Assembly (NCBI GenBank): GCA_028706695.1
Contig: JAQTVU010000074.1
Coordinates: 1-8,163 of the forward strand
Direction: 5' to 3'
Source: Mycobacterium sp.
GTDB taxonomy: Bacteria > Actinomycetota > Actinomycetes > Mycobacteriales > Mycobacteriaceae
DNA length: 8,163 nt
Part shown: positions 5,843 through 8,163 of the stretch, one piece after another
How the letters are laid out: each line of letters begins with the position of its first letter
Position numbering within the stretch: the stretch's first letter is position 1
Translations under genes and position numbers: made by a program
Notes under the pieces: generated by a model
The model's input: the letters and a program-made list of their open reading frames with translations, nothing else
Database searches by the model: none
What the model was told of the DNA's origin: nothing

Positions 5843-6876
5843 TCATCTGGAGGCGGCGTCAAGCACCGGCGCCACATTGGTGGCCCACCAGACATGGTGG
5901 TTCGGGCGGATGGAGCGCTTACTCCACGTGTCGGCGACACGGTGCAGCCAGGTGAGCAAAACGGCGGTTCGCTCGTCGACGCCGCCCTCGACATCGTCGG
6001 TGCGGCATCGCCCGTGAGCGGCGCGCAGCGCGTTACGTTCCCGTTCCAAGAGCCCACCCACCCGCAGCCGCTCGGTGACGACCTCGCCCAGCGCAGCGCG
6101 CTCGACCTGGCAACTCGCCGCAAGGATCAGCAGGTAGTCATCGATCAGCGCCGGCCGCCCCGACCCCGCCCCGCCCCGCCCCAGTCGACGATGCCCGTGA
6201 CGCGGGCTTCGCGGCCCTCAACCCGGACATTGCCCGGCAGGTAGCTGCCGTGCGTCCAGCCCAGCGGTAACTGCCATCCGCGCACGTCGCGCAGCAGCAC
6301 CGCCGCGAGCAGCTCCGCCGTCGGCGCCCGGCCCGGATCCAGCCGGTGGCAGATGTTCGTCAACGCCGTCAACCGTTCCGCGAGCCATCGGCGCAACATG
6401 CAGCCGTTGCGGACACCGACGAACGTGGTCGTCCGCCGGTGCAGCGGGGCGATCGCCGTCAACGCCGCGGCGGTCAGTTGCTCGAGGCGATCCGGGTGGC
6501 ATGCCAGCAAATCGGCCAGGTCGACGCCCGGCCGGAAAGATTCCACAGACACGGTCGCGTTGCCGCGTCCGCCGAAGGCCAGGATTCGCGGCAGCAGTTC
6601 GCGCCATTCGGCGTCCAGCCGCGGATGGATGGCAAGTTCAGACAGCACGCGCCGCTGGGCGCGCAGTTCCATGCGGCCCAGGAAGCCACGGGCCACCTTG
6701 AGGACCGCCGCCGGCGGTTCCTGCTCGGAAACGAGCACGAACTCGGTCGTGTCGTCGACGAGTTCGGTTGGCGGCACGCTAAGTTCAACGTCGATCACGC
6801 CGATTGGGAGGTACTTGGCGCCGCGCCCGTGGTCCGGTGGAGGTGGCGTTTTCGACCCGATCCGCTCGGCGCTCAT
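5843..6876 (-). pseudogene. Aminoglycoside-phosphotransferase (APH)-fold gene, frameshifted in a CCCCG repeat
   Basis: The minus strand from ATG at 6876 reads 243 codons to a stop at 6145. It has a kinase-like N-lobe (AAVLKVARG, K60) and a C-lobe with WTHGSYLPGNVRV (209-216) and VTGIVDWGGAG (D231). The frame then breaks. The neighbouring frame continues at once with GRPALIDDYLLILAASCQVE and runs to TGA at 5843, ending VWWATNVAPVLDAASR. The break lies in 3.8 copies of CCCCG (6164-6182): removing one 5-base unit joins both parts as DWGGAGSGRPALIDDYLL, a normal APH continuation, giving about 342 residues. APH-fold proteins phosphorylate small molecules such as sugars or choline. The usual catalytic Asp of HGD is Ser211 here, while Asn216 and Asp231 remain. 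An in-frame TAG directly precedes the ATG and no strong ribosome binding site is seen. It could be a pseudogene, a phase-variable gene or an assembly error. Confidence 0.85.
6164..6182. repeat. CCCCG pentanucleotide tandem repeat (3.8 copies) inside the APH-fold gene
   Basis: CCCCG occurs at 6164-6168, 6169-6173 and 6174-6178, followed by CCCC at 6179-6182; a related CCCCGA precedes at 6158-6163. The unit is 5 bases, so gain or loss of one copy shifts the reading frame. The frameshift seen in the gene is exactly that expected from one extra unit. Such runs are prone to polymerase slippage and also to sequencing error. Confidence 0.9.
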
Positions 6877-7199
6877 CTACGACCCAGCCGCCACGCGGTA
6901 CAGTCCCATCGGGACCGACGGGCGGGGGGCAGCGCGGCACTGATCGAGTTGCGTGAGGCCGCAGCCCGCTGTTATTGACCTCAAGGACGAAACGCTGGTC
7001 ATGTTTCAGGGCCACCTGTGGTACAGGCGCTGCACCCGAGCGAGCAGAACGTTCTCATCGGGCGCGATGTCCCGGGCGAGTGCGGCATGACACCCGCGGA
7101 TCTCGAAGCGTCATCTTTGCTCCTAACACGCCGACCAAGCGGGCGGCGGTGCCGCCGCGACAATTGAAACACCCATACCGGGACTGAATCTGGACCGGA

Positions 7200-7228
7200 C
7201 TTTACATACCAACTGTAGCTAAGTAAAG
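7200..7228. promoter_or_regulatory. AT-rich dyad with TACATACC element
   Basis: CTTTAC (7200-7205) and GTAAAG (7223-7228) form a perfect 6-bp inverted repeat spaced by 17 bases. The left side contains TACATACCAAC, the third TACATAC in the window. The site lies in the gene-poor stretch about 325 bases upstream of the APH-fold gene on the minus strand. It stands out by low GC. The ACATACC half-site resembles, from memory, gamma-butyrolactone-receptor boxes of Streptomyces. No downstream gene is clearly driven by it. Confidence 0.28.
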
Positions 7229-7342
7229 GCCTAGGCAAACTGGCGGCTCCGTAACCGGCGCCGTGGACGGCGATGCCAGCCGCTGAGTGAAAGCACCATC
7301 GACCATGCCGAAGCCATGTCGTCGATCGCGTTGCGCCGTATG

Positions 7343-7414
7343 ACGCCAAAGCCATGGGCGCTGAGCGTGGGCAGACGCCATCCCGCGCGGGCGTCAGCCC
7401 GTTGGCTTTGGCGT
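7343..7414. repeat. 12-bp perfect inverted repeat forming a long imperfect hairpin
   Basis: ACGCCAAAGCCA (7343-7354) and TGGCTTTGGCGT (7403-7414) are exact reverse complements separated by 48 bases. The loop has further partial pairing (GGGC near 7356 with GCCC near 7397, and more beyond with bulges). It may be a palindromic intergenic element or the footprint of a small mobile element; no target-site duplication is obvious. Confidence 0.6.
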
Positions 7415-7698
7415 GCGAGGCGTCGGACATGAAGGCGCAGCCCATGCTTGGTGCGGGGCGCTGCCTGGCTTTGCACCCTGATCAACCCTCGGCGACGCCC
7501 GCACCGACAACAGCTGCCGACCGCGTTCAGATGAGTCGGACCCTCCTCAGCAATCCGGTTGCGGCCGAGTGGATTTGGACCTACCTGCCCGGTGCTTGCC
7601 GGACCATCGCCGGTTTGCCGGCTGAGCCGTGCTGGTTGCACAGGACAGCCGTAACCGTCCCGGTCGGATAACCATGCTCGTCGGACATGATCGGATGA

Positions 7699-7719
7699 GC
7701 CGGGATCAAAATGCCCGGC
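7699..7719 (-). terminator. Hairpin after the rightmost gene
   Basis: GCCGGG (7699-7704) and CCCGGC (7714-7719) form a 6-bp perfect stem with a 9-base AT-rich loop, starting 14 bases after the stop of the minus-strand gene that ends at 7734. The position fits a terminator. There is no T-run after the stem on the minus strand, so this is a tentative call. Confidence 0.35.
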
Positions 7720-7733
7720 CGGGTCACATCAGA

Positions 7734-8163
7734 TCAGAGCCAGCCGGTGCGGGCGGCGGCAACCGGCTCGGCGGGCGCCGGGGCCAATTCCCCATCCCGC
7801 ACGGCGTCGAGCATCCGTTTCACCGCGGCGACGATCTGCGGGGCCGCCGCAGCGAGCCCGGTCTTGTCGGCTTCGGTGACCAGATCAGCGTCGACACCTG
7901 CCCGGGCCAGCACGCCGGCCGGGTCGGCGAGCTGGTCGACGAGCCAGGACAGCGGGTCGGCTGACAGTTCGGGCACGAAATGCCGTCGTCCGGGCTCCCA
8001 ACCGTCGAAACGAGGGTGGTGATGGGCCCGGTCCAACATCCCAGGCGGGCTCTCTGTGGATCCGAAGATGTCTACCCGCCACACCGGACGGTTGAAGGTG
8101 ATCGGGATACCGGCGTAGATCGACCCCTGGGGCTCGCCCCGGTCGACGAGGCGCAGTTCCAGT
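7734..8163 (-). CDS. Hypothetical protein, C-terminal part (runs off right edge)
   Basis: The minus strand is open from the window edge to TGA at 7734 (about 142 residues visible) and begins mid-gene with LELRLVDRGEPQGSIYAGIP, then ITFNRPVWRVDIFGSTES. A His-rich segment follows (DRAHHHPRFDGWEPG, then RRHFVPELSADPLSWLVDQL), then an Ala-rich helical tail with DADLVTEADKTGLAAAAPQI. An internal ATG at 8084 is probably not the start, because the protein-like sequence continues upstream of it in frame. I do not recognise a named family; the style is that of conserved actinobacterial hypothetical proteins. Codon use is gene-like throughout. The His cluster could bind metal, but this is not established. 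It has no obvious partner in the window and is separated from the APH-fold gene by the gene-poor stretch. Confidence 0.75.
   Translation of the reverse strand, partial: LELRLVDRGEPQGSIYAGIPITFNRPVWRVDIFGSTESPPGMLDRAHHHPRFDGWEPGRRHFVPELSADPLSWLVDQLADPAGVLARAGVDADLVTEADKTGLAAAAPQIVAAVKRMLDAVRDGELAPAPAEPVAAARTGWL

Larger units (their letters stand above)
6877..7733. other. 857-base stretch with no convincing gene; possible gene relics
   Basis: Open frames here (plus 7354-7671, minus 7445-6999, minus 7641-7231) overlap each other, lack recognisable domains and have weaker third-position GC than the real genes around them. A minus-strand segment from 7110 to a stop at 7006, 34 sense codons with strongly GC-biased third positions, includes HAALARDIAPDENVLLARVQ then RLYHRWP. 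It looks like the 3' end of a lost gene, but I cannot name the family. Other contents are a long imperfect hairpin (7343-7414), an AT-rich dyad (7200-7228), a repeated CGTCGGACATGA (7421-7432 and 7679-7690), and a hairpin after the rightmost gene. No tRNA, IS or phage gene is recognised. Confidence 0.5.

Noticed and set aside
5597..6244. 215-residue plus-strand open frame containing MNNDMNNDMNN
   Set aside because: The repeat reads nicely in this frame, but there is no ribosome binding site, no domain, and most of it is antisense to two minus-strand genes.
6346..6978. Two plus-strand open frames of about 200 residues opposite the APH-fold gene
   Set aside because: Arg-rich shadows; APH motifs are on the other strand.
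7354..7671. 105-residue plus-strand frame and overlapping minus frames in the gene-poor stretch
   Set aside because: Low third-position GC bias for this genome, no domain, no ribosome binding site.
7714..7723. CCCGGCCGGG palindrome
   Set aside because: No loop possible; part of it is better explained by the hairpin at 7699-7719.
1..8163. CRISPR array, tRNA, rRNA or insertion sequence
   Set aside because: No regularly spaced repeats, cloverleaf, rRNA signature or transposase sequence seen on either strand.

Overview
The window looks like a slow-growing mycobacterial chromosome. It is GC-rich, and it carries a PE/PPE gene pair followed by two WXG100 (Esx) gene remnants, in the ESX-5-type order PE-PPE-esxM-esxN. 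Every recognisable gene except one is on the minus strand. The species cannot be named from the sequence alone.

Layout, left to right: (1) positions 1-197 hold the start of a minus-strand Wzz-type polysaccharide chain-length protein that runs off the left edge. (2) 206-2500 is a minus-strand operon: a PE protein (2500-2201), an 18-base gap, a PPE-SVP protein (2182-770), an esxM-like gene that has lost its middle (724-557), and an esxN-like gene with only its first 35 codons recognisable (514-410). Start codons and ribosome binding sites survive in both Esx relics, but neither retains a WXG motif. The secreted PE/PPE pair looks intact while its usual Esx companions are not. (3) 2501-3099 is mostly non-coding and includes a probable PE promoter region. 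(4) A small PAS-domain protein (3591-3100, minus) is divergent from a TetR regulator of the ScbR/gamma-butyrolactone-receptor type (3958-4662, plus). (5) A minus-strand GalE-like SDR protein (5718-4735) keeps its NAD fold but has lost the Tyr-x3-Lys active site. (6) An aminoglycoside-phosphotransferase-fold gene (6876-5843, minus) is frameshifted inside a CCCCG pentanucleotide repeat and lacks the catalytic Asp. (7) 6877-7733 has no convincing gene. (8) The C-terminal part of a conserved-looking hypothetical protein (minus) runs off the right edge.

The Wzz, GalE-like and phosphotransferase-like genes suggest cell-surface polysaccharide or glycolipid functions, and PE/PPE proteins are also surface or secreted products, so the common theme is the cell envelope. 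Several parts are altered in ways that suggest decay, switching or repurposing: two Esx relics, an SDR without its Tyr/Lys pair, and a kinase-fold gene that one repeat-unit change would restore. The heptamer TACATAC occurs three times, always between genes: upstream of PE, in the PAS/tetR divergent region, and in the gene-poor stretch at 7203. Because the only regulator here belongs to the gamma-butyrolactone-receptor family, these are candidate operators of a small regulon. That link is inference.
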